A stretch of DNA of 64,000 nt from Rhodohalobacter sp. SW132 (GCF_003390325.1 NZ_QUOK01000004.1:62001-126000), one strand, 5' to 3'; shown: positions 36,479-47,283, counted from the stretch's first letter. Numbers and translations are program-made. The notes: a model not told the origin generated them from the sequence alone.

Positions 36479-37744
36479 TTAGTTGTCCTTCTGCTCTTTT
36501 TCAGGCAGTAATATTGTTTCTGAAAAAAGTGTCGGATCAAAGAAAGATTTCGAGAATTTAAGAAGATCTTCCTGGGTAACTGAATTAATATTCTCCACAA
36601 GTTCATCGAGTGAAACGAATCGGTCGAAGTAGATCTGGCTTTTGGCAAGGCGAGTCATTCGGTTACTTGTGCTTTCCTGAGACAGCATCAGTTTCCCTTT
36701 CAGCTGTGCTTTAGCCTCAGCAAGCTCCTGCTCCGGGACCGGTTCCTCTCGAATCTTCTCGAATTCCCGAGTAATAAGTTCCCGTACGTGATTCACATAC
36801 TCTTTGTCTGTTCCAATATATACGCCAAACAGGCCGGAATCGGTATACGATTGGTTGAACGTGCCTATGGAGTAGCAATATCCATACTTCTCGCGAATAT
36901 TTTGATGCAGTCTTGAGCTCATTCCGCCTCCCAAAACCGTATTGGCCAGCAGCAGCAGATATTTATCTTCATGATCGTAATACAACCCTCTGCGACCCGT
37001 TATCATATGAGTCTGTTCGATCGCTTTGTGCAGCTCTTTTTTAAACGGTTTATAATCCGTCAGTGGCTGATCCATCGGTTCAACATCCCCTCTGCTCTCC
37101 ATATCCAGAGATTCAGAAACCATCTGTACAACGTTTTCGTGATCTGCATTTCCGGCAACGGCAACAATCAGGTTTGATGGTTTATAGCGATCCCCGATAT
37201 AATTAAAAAGATCATCCCGAGAAAAAGAGGATACCGTTTCCTCAAATCCGATGACAGGCCGGCCAATAGGGTGTTTATTAAATGTGCGCTTGCTGAACTC
37301 CTCAAAGATGGTATCGTCCGGGCTGTCGCGATACATTTTCATCTCTTCAATCACTACTTTTTTCTCTTTCACCATCTCCTCTTCGGGAAAGGTAGAGTTT
37401 CTTACCATATCAGATAGAACATCCAGGGCAACCGGCAGTTTCGTATCAAGGCAGCGGGCGTAGTAGCAAGTATATTCAGTTGATGTGAATGCGTTCAGGT
37501 ATCCGCCTACAGATTCCATGCTAAGTGCAATATCATAAGACGATCTGTTTTCTGTGCCTTTGAACAGCATATGTTCCAGAAAATGAGTGATTCCTGCCTG
37601 TTCTTCGGTCTCATTACGGCTTCCTGTTTTTACCCAAATGCCAACAGTAACACTTTTCACGCTTTTTATCTCTTCTGTTACAACCTGGATACCATTGGGA
37701 AGCGTTGTTTTGTGTACCGATTCGATTTCACTTACTGCTTTCAT
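36479..37744 (-). CDS. M16-family zinc peptidase (processing-peptidase-like)
   Basis: 421 residues. Inverted zinc motif HFLEH (H54, H58, catalytic E57) with the distal Glu in the block EKKVVIEEMKMYRDSPDD. The C-terminal half keeps the inactive homologous domain with GGGMSSRLHQNIREKYGYCYSI. Homologous to PqqL, YmxG and mitochondrial processing peptidase. A half-size M16 protein usually works as a homodimer or with a partner. Located upstream of pnp in the opposite sense of the operon order (pnp is transcribed toward it), 115 bp apart with a terminator between. Confidence 0.94.
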   Translation of the reverse strand: MKAVSEIESVHKTTLPNGIQVVTEEIKSVKSVTVGIWVKTGSRNETEEQAGITHFLEHMLFKGTENRSSYDIALSMESVGGYLNAFTSTEYTCYYARCLDTKLPVALDVLSDMVRNSTFPEEEMVKEKKVVIEEMKMYRDSPDDTIFEEFSKRTFNKHPIGRPVIGFEETVSSFSRDDLFNYIGDRYKPSNLIVAVAGNADHENVVQMVSESLDMESRGDVEPMDQPLTDYKPFKKELHKAIEQTHMITGRRGLYYDHEDKYLLLLANTVLGGGMSSRLHQNIREKYGYCYSIGTFNQSYTDSGLFGVYIGTDKEYVNHVRELITREFEKIREEPVPEQELAEAKAQLKGKLMLSQESTSNRMTRLAKSQIYFDRFVSLDELVENINSVTQEDLLKFSKSFFDPTLFSETILLPEKEQKDN

Positions 37745-37796
37745 GCGAATGTTTTTTTGAAAATATTACTGTTAATAAACCTATATATCGCTTTGT

Positions 37797-37828
37797 AAAA
37801 AAAATAGCGCCCTCTGCTCAAGGGCGCT
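37797..37828 (-). terminator. Terminator after pnp
   Basis: Perfect stem AGCGCCCT/AGGGCGCT with 7-nt loop followed on the minus strand by eight or more T (the A-run at 37797-37804). Ends the rimP to pnp gene block. Confidence 0.93.
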
Positions 37829-37859
37829 ACAAGATTCATATAAAGCAAGGCGAAGAGTG

Positions 37860-39977
37860 TTACGCTTCGTCCGGATGAGGAAGCAGAGCCTTTCTTGAGA
37901 GGCGCAGTTTTCCGCCATGCTCAACTTTAAGCAGTTTAACTTCAATTTCATCTCCTACAGAAATCACATCTTCCACATTCTTCACGTGGTCATGATTCAG
38001 TTCGGAAATATGAAGCAAACCTTCTTTTCCAGGCACAATCTCTACAAAAGCACCATACTCTTTAATTGCTTTCACAGTGCCTTTATACGTTGCTCCTTCG
38101 TCGAGCTGACCCGCAACGGCCTGGATTCGTTTCTTGGCAGCTTCCGCTTTCTCGAGTGAATCAGCAGTAATAGTAATCTGACCTTTGCCCGCTTCATCCT
38201 CTTCGATCCAGATTTCAGTATCTGTCTCTTTCTGAAGTGTTTGAATCACTTTTCCGCCCGGCCCAATCACTGCGCCAATGCTGTCGCCGTCAATCGTCAT
38301 ATTGATAAACTGCGGTGCATATTGCGAGATCGTGTCTCGTTTCTCTGAAATGGTTTTTGCCATCTCTTCAAGAATGTGCATACGTCCGCCGTGAGCCTGC
38401 TGGAGTGCCTGCTCGAGGAGTTCAAACGAAATTCCTTTCACTTTCATATCCATCTGTGTAGCTGTAATACCGTCAGCTGTACCGGCTGTTTTGAAGTCCA
38501 TGTCTCCCATGAAATCTTCCTCGCCCTGGATATCAGAAAGAACTACGGTGTTGTTTTCACCCACAATCATACCCATTGCGATTCCGGCAACCGGTTTCTT
38601 CAGGGGCACACCAGCATCCATCATCGCCATAGAGCCGCCACAAACGGAGGCCATGGATGATGAACCGTTCGATTCTGTAATGTCGGATCGAACCCGGATA
38701 ACATATCCGAACTCTTCCCATTCAGGCAAAAGCATTTTAAGCGCACGCTCTGCAAGGTGACCGTGGCCAATTTCTCGTCGGCCCGGACCTCTTAAAAAGC
38801 CGGCTTCGCCCACACAGTAAGGAGGGAAATTGTAGTGGAGCATAAATGTTTTGTCCTCTTCATAAAAGAGAGTGTCCACGCTTTGTGCATCACGTTTGGT
38901 TCCGAGTGCAACCGATACCAGTGCCTGTGTTTCACCACGGCTGAAGATCGCTGAGCCGTGAACTCTTGGCAGGTAGCCAACTTCAGTCCAGATATCACGA
39001 ATATCTTCCGGTGAACGCCCGTCAATGCGGCGCTTATTCTCCAGAATCATATTACGAAGTTCGTTTTTTACCATATCACCGTAAAATTCGGAGATCTGTC
39101 CGCCTTCATCTTCGTACTCTTCCTCGGCCGTAATCGCTTCAATGACCTCGTTTTTCAGGTCGCTTACTTGTCCGTTAAACTCTTCTTTTCCGAGACCTGT
39201 GCCAACAATATCTTTTAATTTTGATCCAACACGCTCTTCTACTTTAGACTTCAGTTCTTCGTTTACAGGCTCAGGTTCGAATTCTCGTTTCTCAACTCCA
39301 AATTCTTCTCTGAGTTCTTCCTGGAACTGGCAAAGTTTTGCAATGGCCTTATGTCCTTCTTTGATCGCTTCGAGCATCTCTGCTTCGGTGATCTCTTTCA
39401 TTTCGCCTTCAATCATCAGAACACTGTCTTCTGTTCCGGCCACAATCATATCGATGTCGCTTTTTTCAAGCTCATCGATTGTTGGGTTGATGACAAACTC
39501 ACCATCAATACGGCCAACTTTGACCTGAGACATGGGCCCGTCAAACGGAATATCGGAAATATGAGTAGCTGCAGAGGCTCCAAACGCTCCGAGTACATCC
39601 GGCTGGTGTTGTCCGTCTGATGAATAAACCTGGCAAATATACTGTGTTTCGTTGAGGTAACCATTTGGGAACAGAGGTCTTAAACTTCTGTCGATCAATC
39701 GGCTGGCCAGAGTTTCACCGTCTGATGGCCGTCCTTCTCTTTTCATAAATCCGCCGGGAAATTTTCCGCCGGCCGTAAAACTTTCTCGCAAATCAACAAC
39801 CATCGGGAAAAAAGACTGTCCCGGCTTTGCTTCTTTTGCACTTACAACTGTGCAAAGCACCATTGTTTCACCCATAGTTACCATCACTGCACCGTCAGCC
39901 AGCTTTGCCAGCCTTCCTGTCTCAACAGTAATTTCTTTTCCGGGTGCAAATTCAACACTTCTTTTAATTGCTTTCAT
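37860..39977 (-). CDS. pnp: Polynucleotide phosphorylase
   Basis: 705 residues from the ATG at MKAIKRSVEFAPGKE; an earlier in-frame start adds eight residues and lies next to the rpsO terminator. 3'-5' phosphorolytic exoribonuclease of the degradosome. Order: two RNase PH domains (VMVTMGETMVLCTVVSAKEA; IWTEVGYLPRVHGSAIFSRG), helical linker, KH domain (VIGPGGKVIQTLQKETDTEI) and S1 domain (YKGTVKAIKEYGAFVEIVPG). The active-site region FDGPMSQVKVGRIDGEF and GDMDFKTAGTADGITA are intact. Follows rpsO. Confidence 0.98.
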   Translation of the reverse strand: MKAIKRSVEFAPGKEITVETGRLAKLADGAVMVTMGETMVLCTVVSAKEAKPGQSFFPMVVDLRESFTAGGKFPGGFMKREGRPSDGETLASRLIDRSLRPLFPNGYLNETQYICQVYSSDGQHQPDVLGAFGASAATHISDIPFDGPMSQVKVGRIDGEFVINPTIDELEKSDIDMIVAGTEDSVLMIEGEMKEITEAEMLEAIKEGHKAIAKLCQFQEELREEFGVEKREFEPEPVNEELKSKVEERVGSKLKDIVGTGLGKEEFNGQVSDLKNEVIEAITAEEEYEDEGGQISEFYGDMVKNELRNMILENKRRIDGRSPEDIRDIWTEVGYLPRVHGSAIFSRGETQALVSVALGTKRDAQSVDTLFYEEDKTFMLHYNFPPYCVGEAGFLRGPGRREIGHGHLAERALKMLLPEWEEFGYVIRVRSDITESNGSSSMASVCGGSMAMMDAGVPLKKPVAGIAMGMIVGENNTVVLSDIQGEEDFMGDMDFKTAGTADGITATQMDMKVKGISFELLEQALQQAHGGRMHILEEMAKTISEKRDTISQYAPQFINMTIDGDSIGAVIGPGGKVIQTLQKETDTEIWIEEDEAGKGQITITADSLEKAEAAKKRIQAVAGQLDEGATYKGTVKAIKEYGAFVEIVPGKEGLLHISELNHDHVKNVEDVISVGDEIEVKLLKVEHGGKLRLSRKALLPHPDEA

Positions 39978-40062
39978 ATATAAATGTTCTGTTCCTTTCA
40001 CTGTTTACAACTATTCTATGAATATGAGTTTTGGAGATGAGAGAATAGCCAAACACAACTCC

Positions 40063-40096
40063 AAAAAAAAAGGCACACAGTGAGCTGCGTGCCTTT
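40063..40096 (-). terminator. Terminator after rpsO
   Basis: Stem AAAGGCAC/GTGCCTTT followed on the minus strand by nine T. Lies between rpsO and pnp; pnp begins 86 bp further, so pnp may use its own promoter or be reached by read-through, as in many bacteria. Confidence 0.9.
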
Positions 40097-40106
40097 GATA
40101 ATACGC

Positions 40107-40376
40107 TTACTTACGAATTCCAAGCTTTTGAATCAGCTCACGATATTTTTCAATATCATTATTTCTCAGGTAGGTGAGCATTCGTTTTCGCTGGCCAACC
40201 ATTTTCAGCAGGCCTCTCCGGGAAGAGTGATCATGCTTATTCTCTTTCAAATGTTCTGTTAGATGGTTGATCCTTTCTGTTAACAGCGCAATTTGTGCTT
40301 CCGTTGAACCTGAATTTTCTTCTGATCCGCCAAACTCAGTTACGACTTCCTGTACTTTTTCTTTACTTATGCTCAT
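40107..40376 (-). CDS. rpsO: Ribosomal protein S15
   Basis: 89 residues, the standard length. Family blocks: [38 protein letters not shown] and [20 protein letters not shown], which bind the 16S rRNA central domain. Stands between ribF and pnp in the conserved block. A terminator follows. Confidence 0.98.
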   Translation of the reverse strand: MSISKEKVQEVVTEFGGSEENSGSTEAQIALLTERINHLTEHLKENKHDHSSRRGLLKMVGQRKRMLTYLRNNDIEKYRELIQKLGIRK

Positions 40377-40424
40377 TTCAAAAATATATAAATGTTCTAT
40401 TATGTATAGCTTATAAAAATAAGC

Positions 40425-41387
40425 TTAATTCGTCTGTTTTGCAACGTTTGGACGCTTTGTTTTCAAAATCTTTACTGCCTGCATTTTATCCTTCGCAAGC
40501 TGCTCTTTCAACGCTTCAACTCCATCAAATGACTGTTCATCCCTGATTCTTTTTACAAATTGTACCTGAATCTCTTTTCCATATATATTTTCATCAAAAG
40601 AAATAATATGCACTTCCATGGTTAGCCCTTCCCCCTTAAATGTCGGGCGAAAGCCAATATTCATCATTGCCGGATAGTACTCGCCGTCAACCCGGGCCCA
40701 CACTGCGTAAACCCCTTTTTTCGGAATGATTTTTTTGTCCAGATCGATCTGAATATTAGCTGTGGGATAACCAATCTCTTTGCCTCTTTTATCCCCATGA
40801 ACAACAGTGCCGTTTAAAATATAGTACCGGCCAAGAAATTTTTCAGCCTGTTCTACATCACCTTTCCCCTGCAGGGCATTCCGGATTGATGTACTGCTTA
40901 CCGTTTTGTTTTCAACTTCTTGTTTTGAAACTACATGAGATTCGAATGAAAGTTCTTCCCCGAGTGCACGAACGGTTTCAATGGTTCCTTCCCGGTCTTT
41001 GCCAAACTGGTGATCGTACCCGATCACGAATTTCTTTACCCCGATTTTTTTCCAGATCACCTCGCGAATAAACGTCTCTGAACTCATCAATGAAAAATCA
41101 CGGTCAAACGGAATCACTACCATTTCATCGATTCCCAGATCAGCCAATAGTTCGCAGCGTTCAGATAACGTGCTGAGTAATTTGATGCCGTCGGAACCCG
41201 GATTGATGATATCGCGCGGATGTGGATCGAATGTGACAATCACACTTCTGCACCCGCACTCTTCAGCTTTATTAAGCACAGATTGAATCAGCACTTTATG
41301 ACCCTCGTGAACACCATCGAAGGTTCCAACTGTCAACACCGTGTGATCATCGCGTTTAACATCATCAAGAAATACCAGTTTCGACAT
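40425..41387 (-). CDS. ribF: Bifunctional riboflavin kinase / FMN adenylyltransferase
   Basis: 320 residues. Makes FMN and FAD. The FAD-synthetase half begins TVGTFDGVHEGHKVLIQ with the nucleotidyltransferase GxFDGxHxGH motif; SSTSIRNALQGKGDVEQAEK ends it. The C-terminal kinase half has GTVVHGDKRGKEIGYPTAN and the block MNIGFRPTF, then YGKEIQVQFVKRIRDEQSF. Follows truB with a 6-bp gap. Confidence 0.97.
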   Translation of the reverse strand: MSKLVFLDDVKRDDHTVLTVGTFDGVHEGHKVLIQSVLNKAEECGCRSVIVTFDPHPRDIINPGSDGIKLLSTLSERCELLADLGIDEMVVIPFDRDFSLMSSETFIREVIWKKIGVKKFVIGYDHQFGKDREGTIETVRALGEELSFESHVVSKQEVENKTVSSTSIRNALQGKGDVEQAEKFLGRYYILNGTVVHGDKRGKEIGYPTANIQIDLDKKIIPKKGVYAVWARVDGEYYPAMMNIGFRPTFKGEGLTMEVHIISFDENIYGKEIQVQFVKRIRDEQSFDGVEALKEQLAKDKMQAVKILKTKRPNVAKQTN

Positions 41388-41392
41388 GGTTC

Positions 41393-42127
41393 TTATTTTT
41401 TCAATTTCTGGTCGAATTCTTCCGGCAACAAAGCATCATCAACAAAAAAATCTCCGATGGCAGTTCTTCGCAGTGCCGTCAAATGAGCCCGGCTATTCAG
41501 CTCCAGGCCAAGATCGTGACCAATGGAACGAATATACGTACCCTTTCCGCAACGTATCCGAAGATCAACCTCCGGTAAACGGCAATCCAGGATCTCAATT
41601 TGATCTATTGTAACCTGGCGTGGTGGTGTTGTGACTTTCTCTCCCCTGCGCGCTTTTTTATAAAGTCGCTCGCCTTCTACCCGAATTGCAGAATAGATGG
41701 GGGGTGACTGAACGATTGTACCGGTAAATTTCTCTTTTATAACGTTCTCGATTTCCTCTTTAGTGATGTGCTCCCATTCAGAATGTTCATCTGGCTCGAG
41801 TGCCGCATCATAACTTGGGGTGGATGAGCCGAATCTTACGGTTGTTTCATACACTTTATCCCCGTCCTGGAATTGAGAGATTGTGCGGGTAGCTTTTCCG
41901 GTGCATATAATTAAGAGTCCGGTAGCGAGGGGATCCAGTGTTCCTGCATGACCCACTTTTTTTGGTGGAACACGATTTCTAATATATCGGACAACATCAA
42001 AGCTGGACCAACCTAACGGTTTATCCATGAGTATGGCGGCGCCGGTGGTAAATGAATCCGGACGAATGATGGCGCTGTTTTTGGCAACAACAGGAAGCTG
42101 ATCAATTGGAATCACCTGTTTAGCCAT
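41393..42127 (-). CDS. truB: tRNA pseudouridine(55) synthase
   Basis: 244 residues. Isomerises U55 in the T-loop of tRNAs. Catalytic D65 in GHAGTLDPLATGLL; KPLGWSSFDVVRYIR and YDAALEPDEHSEW precede the substrate-binding block PPIYSAIRVEGERLYKKAR and CGKGTYIRSIGHDLG. No C-terminal PUA domain beyond the short end, as in the shorter bacterial type. Gaps to rbfA and ribF are 5 bp. Confidence 0.97.
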   Translation of the reverse strand: MAKQVIPIDQLPVVAKNSAIIRPDSFTTGAAILMDKPLGWSSFDVVRYIRNRVPPKKVGHAGTLDPLATGLLIICTGKATRTISQFQDGDKVYETTVRFGSSTPSYDAALEPDEHSEWEHITKEEIENVIKEKFTGTIVQSPPIYSAIRVEGERLYKKARRGEKVTTPPRQVTIDQIEILDCRLPEVDLRIRCGKGTYIRSIGHDLGLELNSRAHLTALRRTAIGDFFVDDALLPEEFDQKLKK

Positions 42128-42132
42128 AGAGA

Positions 42133-42507
42133 TCAGTCGTTACCGGAAGATTCGTTTCCGGAACGCTGCTCTTTTACCTTGGTAAAAAGCTTTTCCATCT
42201 TATTCACATATTCTGCAGTATCATCTTCAAAAAACAGAAGTTCAGGAATTCTTCGCACCTGGTTTTTAATTTTTGATGCGAGATCATACCGGATTCTATC
42301 CTGGTTATCATCAATGAACTGGTAGATGGACTGCGGATCCCTGTCTTGAGTAAAAACACTCAGGTACACCTTTGCAATGGAAAGATCATCCGTAAGACGA
42401 ACCTGCGTGACTGTTATAAACGTACCTGATGGCTGATAGCTCTGCTGGAGAATCTGCCCCAGGTCTTTTTGAATAACGGAAGCAAGTCGTTTTGTTCGAA
42501 TACTCAT
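42133..42507 (-). CDS. rbfA: Ribosome-binding factor A
   Basis: 124 residues. KH-type fold protein that helps mature the 30S subunit and 16S 5' end. Recognised by RTKRLASVIQKDLGQILQ, FITVTQVRLTDDLSIAKVYL and the C-terminal IPELLFFEDDTAEYVNKMEK. Nineteen bp after infB. Confidence 0.93.
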   Translation of the reverse strand: MSIRTKRLASVIQKDLGQILQQSYQPSGTFITVTQVRLTDDLSIAKVYLSVFTQDRDPQSIYQFIDDNQDRIRYDLASKIKNQVRRIPELLFFEDDTAEYVNKMEKLFTKVKEQRSGNESSGND

Positions 42508-42526
42508 GGAGAAACTCCTGTTATAC

Positions 42527-45448
42527 CTATTTTGCGTCTTCTAATGTACGCTTCTCTTCCTTGATGGTGTAACTTTCAAATTCATCGCCGACTTTGACAT
42601 CGTTATAGTTTACAATACTGATTCCGCATTCGTAACCAGATTGTACTTCTTTCACATCATCTTTAAAGCGTTTCAGTGAATCAATCTCACCATCCCAGAT
42701 GACAACACCATCACGAATAATTCGTATTGGATTGTTTCTGTGAATTTTTCCTTCGGTCACGTAACATCCGGCAATGGTACCCACTTTTGACACCTTAAAG
42801 ACTTCACGAACCTCAACCATACCCATAATTTCTTCTGAAATTTCGGGGCTGAGCATTCCTTCCAGTGCGTCGTGGACTTCATCAACAGCATCATAAATCA
42901 CGCTAAAGAGTCGAATATCGATGCTTTCCGCTTCAGCGAGTTTCCGGGCTGAGGCAGTTGGCCTTACCTGGAAACCAATAATAATGGCGTCTGATGCGGA
43001 TGCAAGCAGCACATCAGATTCGGTAATTGCACCCGAACCGGTATGAATGACACTCACGGAAACTTCTTCTGTACCAAGTTTCTGGAGGGCTCCTGAAAGT
43101 GCTTCAATAGAACCGTCAACATCAGCTTTGATGATGATATTCAATTCGGATACTTCTCCAAGTGCCATTCGTCTTGAGAGATCATCCAGGGTAAGATGTT
43201 TCGTTCTTCGTAGTGACTGTTCCCGGCGAATTTGCTGCCGCTGATTTGCAATATCTTTAGCCGTTTTTTCATCAGCCGGTACAATCAGCCGGTCGCCTGC
43301 CTGTGGAACCGAATCGAACCCGGTCAGCTGAACAGGAGTGGATGGCCCCGCTTTTTTAAGCCTTTCACCATGTTCATTTTCCATAGCACGTACCCGGCCG
43401 AAACATGGCCCGGCAACAAATGGATCACCTACTTCAAGTGTACCGTTTTGAATTAGAATATTGGCGACGGTACCTTTTCCTTTATCAACGCGGGATTCCA
43501 GCACAATTCCCTGAGCAAGTCTGTTTGGGTTGGCCTTCAATTCGAGCAATTCAGCTTCGATTAATACTTTTTCAAGAAGGTCATCAATTCCCATTCCGGT
43601 CTCTGCTGATACTTCGGCGATCTGGGTGTTTCCACCATACTCCTCAACAATCACATTGTGTTCGGTGAGCTGTTGTTTAATTTTGTCAGGATTTGCACCG
43701 GGTTTATCCATTTTGTTTATCGCAACAACAATAGAAACACCGGCTGCTTTGGAGTGATTAATCGCCTCAATGGTCTGGGGCATCACAGAATCGTCGGCTG
43801 CAATAACAAGAATCACAATATCCGTTGCCTGGGCACCACGGCTCCTCATAGCGGTAAACGCCTCGTGACCGGGAGTATCCAGGAAAGTAATCTTTTTATT
43901 ATCTTCGGTTTTTACTTCGTATGCACCCACGTGCTGAGTAATTCCCCCAGCCTCACCGGCTGCTACTTTTGCTTTCCGGATGTAATCAAGAAGTGAAGTT
44001 TTACCGTGATCCACGTGCCCCATAACGGTAATAATCGGAGAGCGGGGTTCAAGATCTTCAGGATCATCCTCCTCTTCCACATAAATTTCTTCGACAACCT
44101 CATCGGCATCTACAAAATTGACGTCATAATCGAATTCATCTGCCACAAGTTCAATCGTGGCGGCATCAAGCCGTTGGTTGATTGAAACCATCATGCCAAC
44201 GTTCATACACGTTGTAATAACGTCGGTTGGTTTTACTTCCAGAAGTTCAGCAAGATCACTTACGGTAATAAATTCGGTTACATCAATGACATTATCTTCA
44301 AGTTCACTGAGCTCATCCTGTAACTGACGCTCCTCTTCCCTTTCTTCTTTTCGCTGCTTTCTGCGTTTAGCCCGTTTACTTCCTACGGTATCAGAATCCT
44401 TCATGCGTGCCATCGTTTCACGCATTTTCTTATCTACATCTTCCTCATCAACTTTGGAACGACGAGATTTTTTCTTGGTTTTTTTAGTCTTTTTAGTGGA
44501 TTTGTCAGAGTCTGATTTGGTTTTACGCTTCGTCTGCTGCTCGTCATCTCCCCTGTCTTTCCGACGTTTGCGTTTCTTAACCTTCTTCGACTTATCTGAA
44601 GTGAAGGATACCTTACCTACCACTTTTGTCCCTTTAAGACGACCGGCAGAACCGCGGATCACTTTTCCTTCTTCTTCGTCTTCGTCGTCATCTTCATCCT
44701 CTTCTTCTGCTACCTCATCATCTTCTACATCCTCTTCATCATAATCATCATCTGCGTCTTCATCATCATCTGCGTCTTCATCATCTTCTGTCTCTGCATC
44801 ACTCTTCTCTTCAGCAGCAGGTTTCTTTATCTCCTCTTCAATTTCAGTTTCAGTGCCTGCCGGTTTAGTATCCTCATCGGTTTCTTCTGATTCTTCCGGT
44901 TGGGCTTCAGCTTCTGCAGCTTTTTCGGTTTCAGGTTCAGGTTTCTCTTTCTGTTCCTCAGCTGCTGGTTTTTTCTCTTCTTTTTCCGGTTCCGGTTCTG
45001 GTTCTTTTTCAGCTTCCGGCTCCGGCTCTGGTTCGGGTTTTGGTTCCGGCGGAGTCTCCATCGGCTCGAGAGAGCTTTCCGGTGATTCTACATTTTTAGG
45101 TTTCGACTCTGACTTTTTCTCAGATTTGGGTTCCGGTTTTTCATCTTCCGGCTCCAGGTCATCAAGCGGTTCGAGAAAACTGTCTAACGTTACGCTCTCG
45201 TTACGGTTCGACATAATCTGGCTTCTGCGGCTTTCGTACTCTTCGCGCGCCTTGGCATGCTCTCTGCTTTTTTCCTTGTCATCGCCATATTCGGAAGCCA
45301 GCACCTCGTACATTTCGGGCGTAATCTTGGTATTCGGACGATTAGCAACATCAAAATCATGCTCTCCCAATGTATCGACAATCGATTGGGTCGCAACATT
45401 AAATTCTGATGCAACTTTAAATAGTTTTTTTGGCTTCTTGTCCGTCAT
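42527..45448 (-). CDS. infB: Translation initiation factor IF-2
   Basis: 973 residues. Recruits initiator tRNA to the 30S subunit. N-terminal IF2_N helices ([19 protein letters not shown]), then about 230 residues of low complexity: Pro-Glu-Lys repeats, a long Asp/Glu run (around 220-260) and a Lys/Arg run. A second IF2_N ([18 protein letters not shown]) precedes the GTPase: [12 protein letters not shown] (G1), [13 protein letters not shown] (G3), [11 protein letters not shown] (G4), then domains II-IV ending [15 protein letters not shown]. Very long tracts of acidic residues are unusual even for this family. Confidence 0.98.
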   Translation of the reverse strand: MTDKKPKKLFKVASEFNVATQSIVDTLGEHDFDVANRPNTKITPEMYEVLASEYGDDKEKSREHAKAREEYESRRSQIMSNRNESVTLDSFLEPLDDLEPEDEKPEPKSEKKSESKPKNVESPESSLEPMETPPEPKPEPEPEPEAEKEPEPEPEKEEKKPAAEEQKEKPEPETEKAAEAEAQPEESEETDEDTKPAGTETEIEEEIKKPAAEEKSDAETEDDEDADDDEDADDDYDEEDVEDDEVAEEEDEDDDEDEEEGKVIRGSAGRLKGTKVVGKVSFTSDKSKKVKKRKRRKDRGDDEQQTKRKTKSDSDKSTKKTKKTKKKSRRSKVDEEDVDKKMRETMARMKDSDTVGSKRAKRRKQRKEEREEERQLQDELSELEDNVIDVTEFITVSDLAELLEVKPTDVITTCMNVGMMVSINQRLDAATIELVADEFDYDVNFVDADEVVEEIYVEEEDDPEDLEPRSPIITVMGHVDHGKTSLLDYIRKAKVAAGEAGGITQHVGAYEVKTEDNKKITFLDTPGHEAFTAMRSRGAQATDIVILVIAADDSVMPQTIEAINHSKAAGVSIVVAINKMDKPGANPDKIKQQLTEHNVIVEEYGGNTQIAEVSAETGMGIDDLLEKVLIEAELLELKANPNRLAQGIVLESRVDKGKGTVANILIQNGTLEVGDPFVAGPCFGRVRAMENEHGERLKKAGPSTPVQLTGFDSVPQAGDRLIVPADEKTAKDIANQRQQIRREQSLRRTKHLTLDDLSRRMALGEVSELNIIIKADVDGSIEALSGALQKLGTEEVSVSVIHTGSGAITESDVLLASASDAIIIGFQVRPTASARKLAEAESIDIRLFSVIYDAVDEVHDALEGMLSPEISEEIMGMVEVREVFKVSKVGTIAGCYVTEGKIHRNNPIRIIRDGVVIWDGEIDSLKRFKDDVKEVQSGYECGISIVNYNDVKVGDEFESYTIKEEKRTLEDAK

Positions 45449-45508
45449 ATAAAAGTGTAATGGATTTTTATCAGTAATTCTTAGTTAACCGCACCCCTAA
45501 AGTTACGA

Positions 45509-46768
45509 TCAATCTTGTTCGTCCTCAAATTCATAGGCAATGATATCGATAATTCGTTCTGCTTCTTCCTTATCGATTTTGCCTTCCGTTCGCCGGACGA
45601 GTTCTTCTTCATCGAGTTCAAGCACTGCACGAGCGCTGTCACAACCAATATCATGCAGCAATGCGATGGTTTCTGGCCCGAAATCAATTTCAAACTCATT
45701 GATGTCAATATCATCTTCTTCTTCAACTTCGCGGAAGACGTCAATTTCAACTTCTGCCAGTTTAGAGGCCAGCCGTATATTCACTCCACCTTTACCGATC
45801 GCTTTGGATACTTCATCGGCAGGAACGAGAACGTTGGCTTGTTTCCCATCGTCCGTAAGCTCAACTTTTAAAACTCTTGCAGGCTGAAGCGCACGTTTGA
45901 TAAACTCAAATTTATCCGGCGTGTAATTGATTACATCAATATTTTCATTTTGAAGTTCCCGAACCACAGCGTGGATACGAATTCCCTTCATACCTACACA
46001 TGCACCAACAGGATCTACCCGCTCATCGTGCGATTGTACCGCCACTTTTGAGCGATCTCCCGGTTCACGGGCAATTCGCACCAGTTCAATAATTCCGTCA
46101 AACACTTCAGGAATCTCGTTTTCAAACAGGCGTTCCAGGAACATGGGTGATGTTCTGGAGATAATCACCGTTGGATTGCCCCCGATTCTTTTTACCTCAA
46201 CAACAACCGCACGAATCGTATCTCCTTTGCGGTAACGATCTTTATAGATCTGCTCATTTTTCGGAAGCAGAAGTTCCACACCGTTGTGATTAACAAGGAT
46301 ATCTTTATTATTTCGAACCTGGTAAACATCTCCTAAAATAATGTCCCCGATACGGTCGGAATAATCTTCAAATATGTTGTCTTTTTCAATTTCACGGATA
46401 CGCTGAGCCAGTTGCTGCCTGGCCATGGTTACCGCACGCCGGCCAAAATCAGTGATCGAAATCTCCTGGGCATATTCATCGTACAACTCCAGATCCGGAT
46501 CCTGCTTTTGTGCTTCCTCAAGGGTAATTTCTGTAACAGGATCTGTAAGTTCATCCGCAGGAACCACTTCCCGAATATGAAGAATCTGAATCTCTCCGCG
46601 ATCAGCGTTCAGGATTACCTCAAACGCTTCATCTGAATCGTATTTTTTACGAATCATCGTTCGGAAAACATCCTCAAGAATCGACAAAAGAAGATCCTTA
46701 TCGATACCTTTATCTTTTGCGATCTCCGCGAAGGATTGGATAATTAATTTTGAGACGTCGTTTTGCAT
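45509..46768 (-). CDS. nusA: Transcription elongation/termination factor NusA
   Basis: 419 residues. N-terminal RNA-polymerase binding domain (LLSILEDVFRTMIRKKYDSD), S1 domain (IGDIILGDVYQVRNNKDILV), two KH domains (DPVGACVGMKGIRIHAVVRE; DEVSKAIGKGGVNIRLASKL) and an acidic C-terminal extension that reaches EEELVRRTEG and EDEQD. The Bacteroidota-like short C-terminus lacks the E. coli AR repeats. Sits between rimP and infB in the nus operon; NusA autoregulates that operon in other bacteria. Confidence 0.97.
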   Translation of the reverse strand: MQNDVSKLIIQSFAEIAKDKGIDKDLLLSILEDVFRTMIRKKYDSDEAFEVILNADRGEIQILHIREVVPADELTDPVTEITLEEAQKQDPDLELYDEYAQEISITDFGRRAVTMARQQLAQRIREIEKDNIFEDYSDRIGDIILGDVYQVRNNKDILVNHNGVELLLPKNEQIYKDRYRKGDTIRAVVVEVKRIGGNPTVIISRTSPMFLERLFENEIPEVFDGIIELVRIAREPGDRSKVAVQSHDERVDPVGACVGMKGIRIHAVVRELQNENIDVINYTPDKFEFIKRALQPARVLKVELTDDGKQANVLVPADEVSKAIGKGGVNIRLASKLAEVEIDVFREVEEEDDIDINEFEIDFGPETIALLHDIGCDSARAVLELDEEELVRRTEGKIDKEEAERIIDIIAYEFEDEQD

Positions 46769-46802
46769 CGGTAAAGGTGATTTTTTTGGATTCGGTTACC
46801 GG

Positions 46803-47261
46803 CTAAATTTTTGGTACGATTTTCGTTTCTACAAGATCCTCAAACCGTATGGATACTTCATTGCCTTTATTCTGTTCAATTTTAACGAGATCGTCAGACA
46901 CTTCTTTTAAAATTCCTTCAGCCTTTTCATAGCTGCCATCTTTTTTAAATTTGATGCGGGCTGTACGCCCCCGGTTCTTTGCATACTGCCGCTTATCCGT
47001 CAACGGCCTGCTCAGGCCGGGAGACGAAACATTTAACCGGTACGATTTTTCAAAAATTTCTTCTGATTCCACCAGGAATGAGAGTTCTTTGTTAAGTTTT
47101 GTACACTCATCAAGATTTACACCCCCATTTTCTGAATCCACTAAAACCCAAACAACAGGCATCTCCTGCTGCTTGATCTCTACATCAACCAAAAACATAT
47201 CTGATTGGCTGACAAGAGGTTCCGCCAGTTCTTTAATGCGCTCTAATGGATTACTTATCAT
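46803..47261 (-). CDS. rimP: Ribosome maturation factor RimP
   Basis: 152 residues. Assists 30S assembly. Recognised by LVDVEIKQQEMPVVWVLVDS, SYRLNVSSPGLSRPLTDKRQ and the C-terminal domain GRTARIKFKKDGSYEKAEGI. First gene of rimP-nusA-infB. It begins directly downstream of a terminator-like hairpin in its leader. Confidence 0.95.
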   Translation of the reverse strand: MISNPLERIKELAEPLVSQSDMFLVDVEIKQQEMPVVWVLVDSENGGVNLDECTKLNKELSFLVESEEIFEKSYRLNVSSPGLSRPLTDKRQYAKNRGRTARIKFKKDGSYEKAEGILKEVSDDLVKIEQNKGNEVSIRFEDLVETKIVPKI

Positions 47262-47283
47262 TCCTTAAAGTGGTTACAAGTAC

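Noticed and set aside
44403-45452. Two serine-rich plus-strand frames
   Set aside because: They mirror the acidic and Pro-Glu repeats of infB read backwards; composition explains them.
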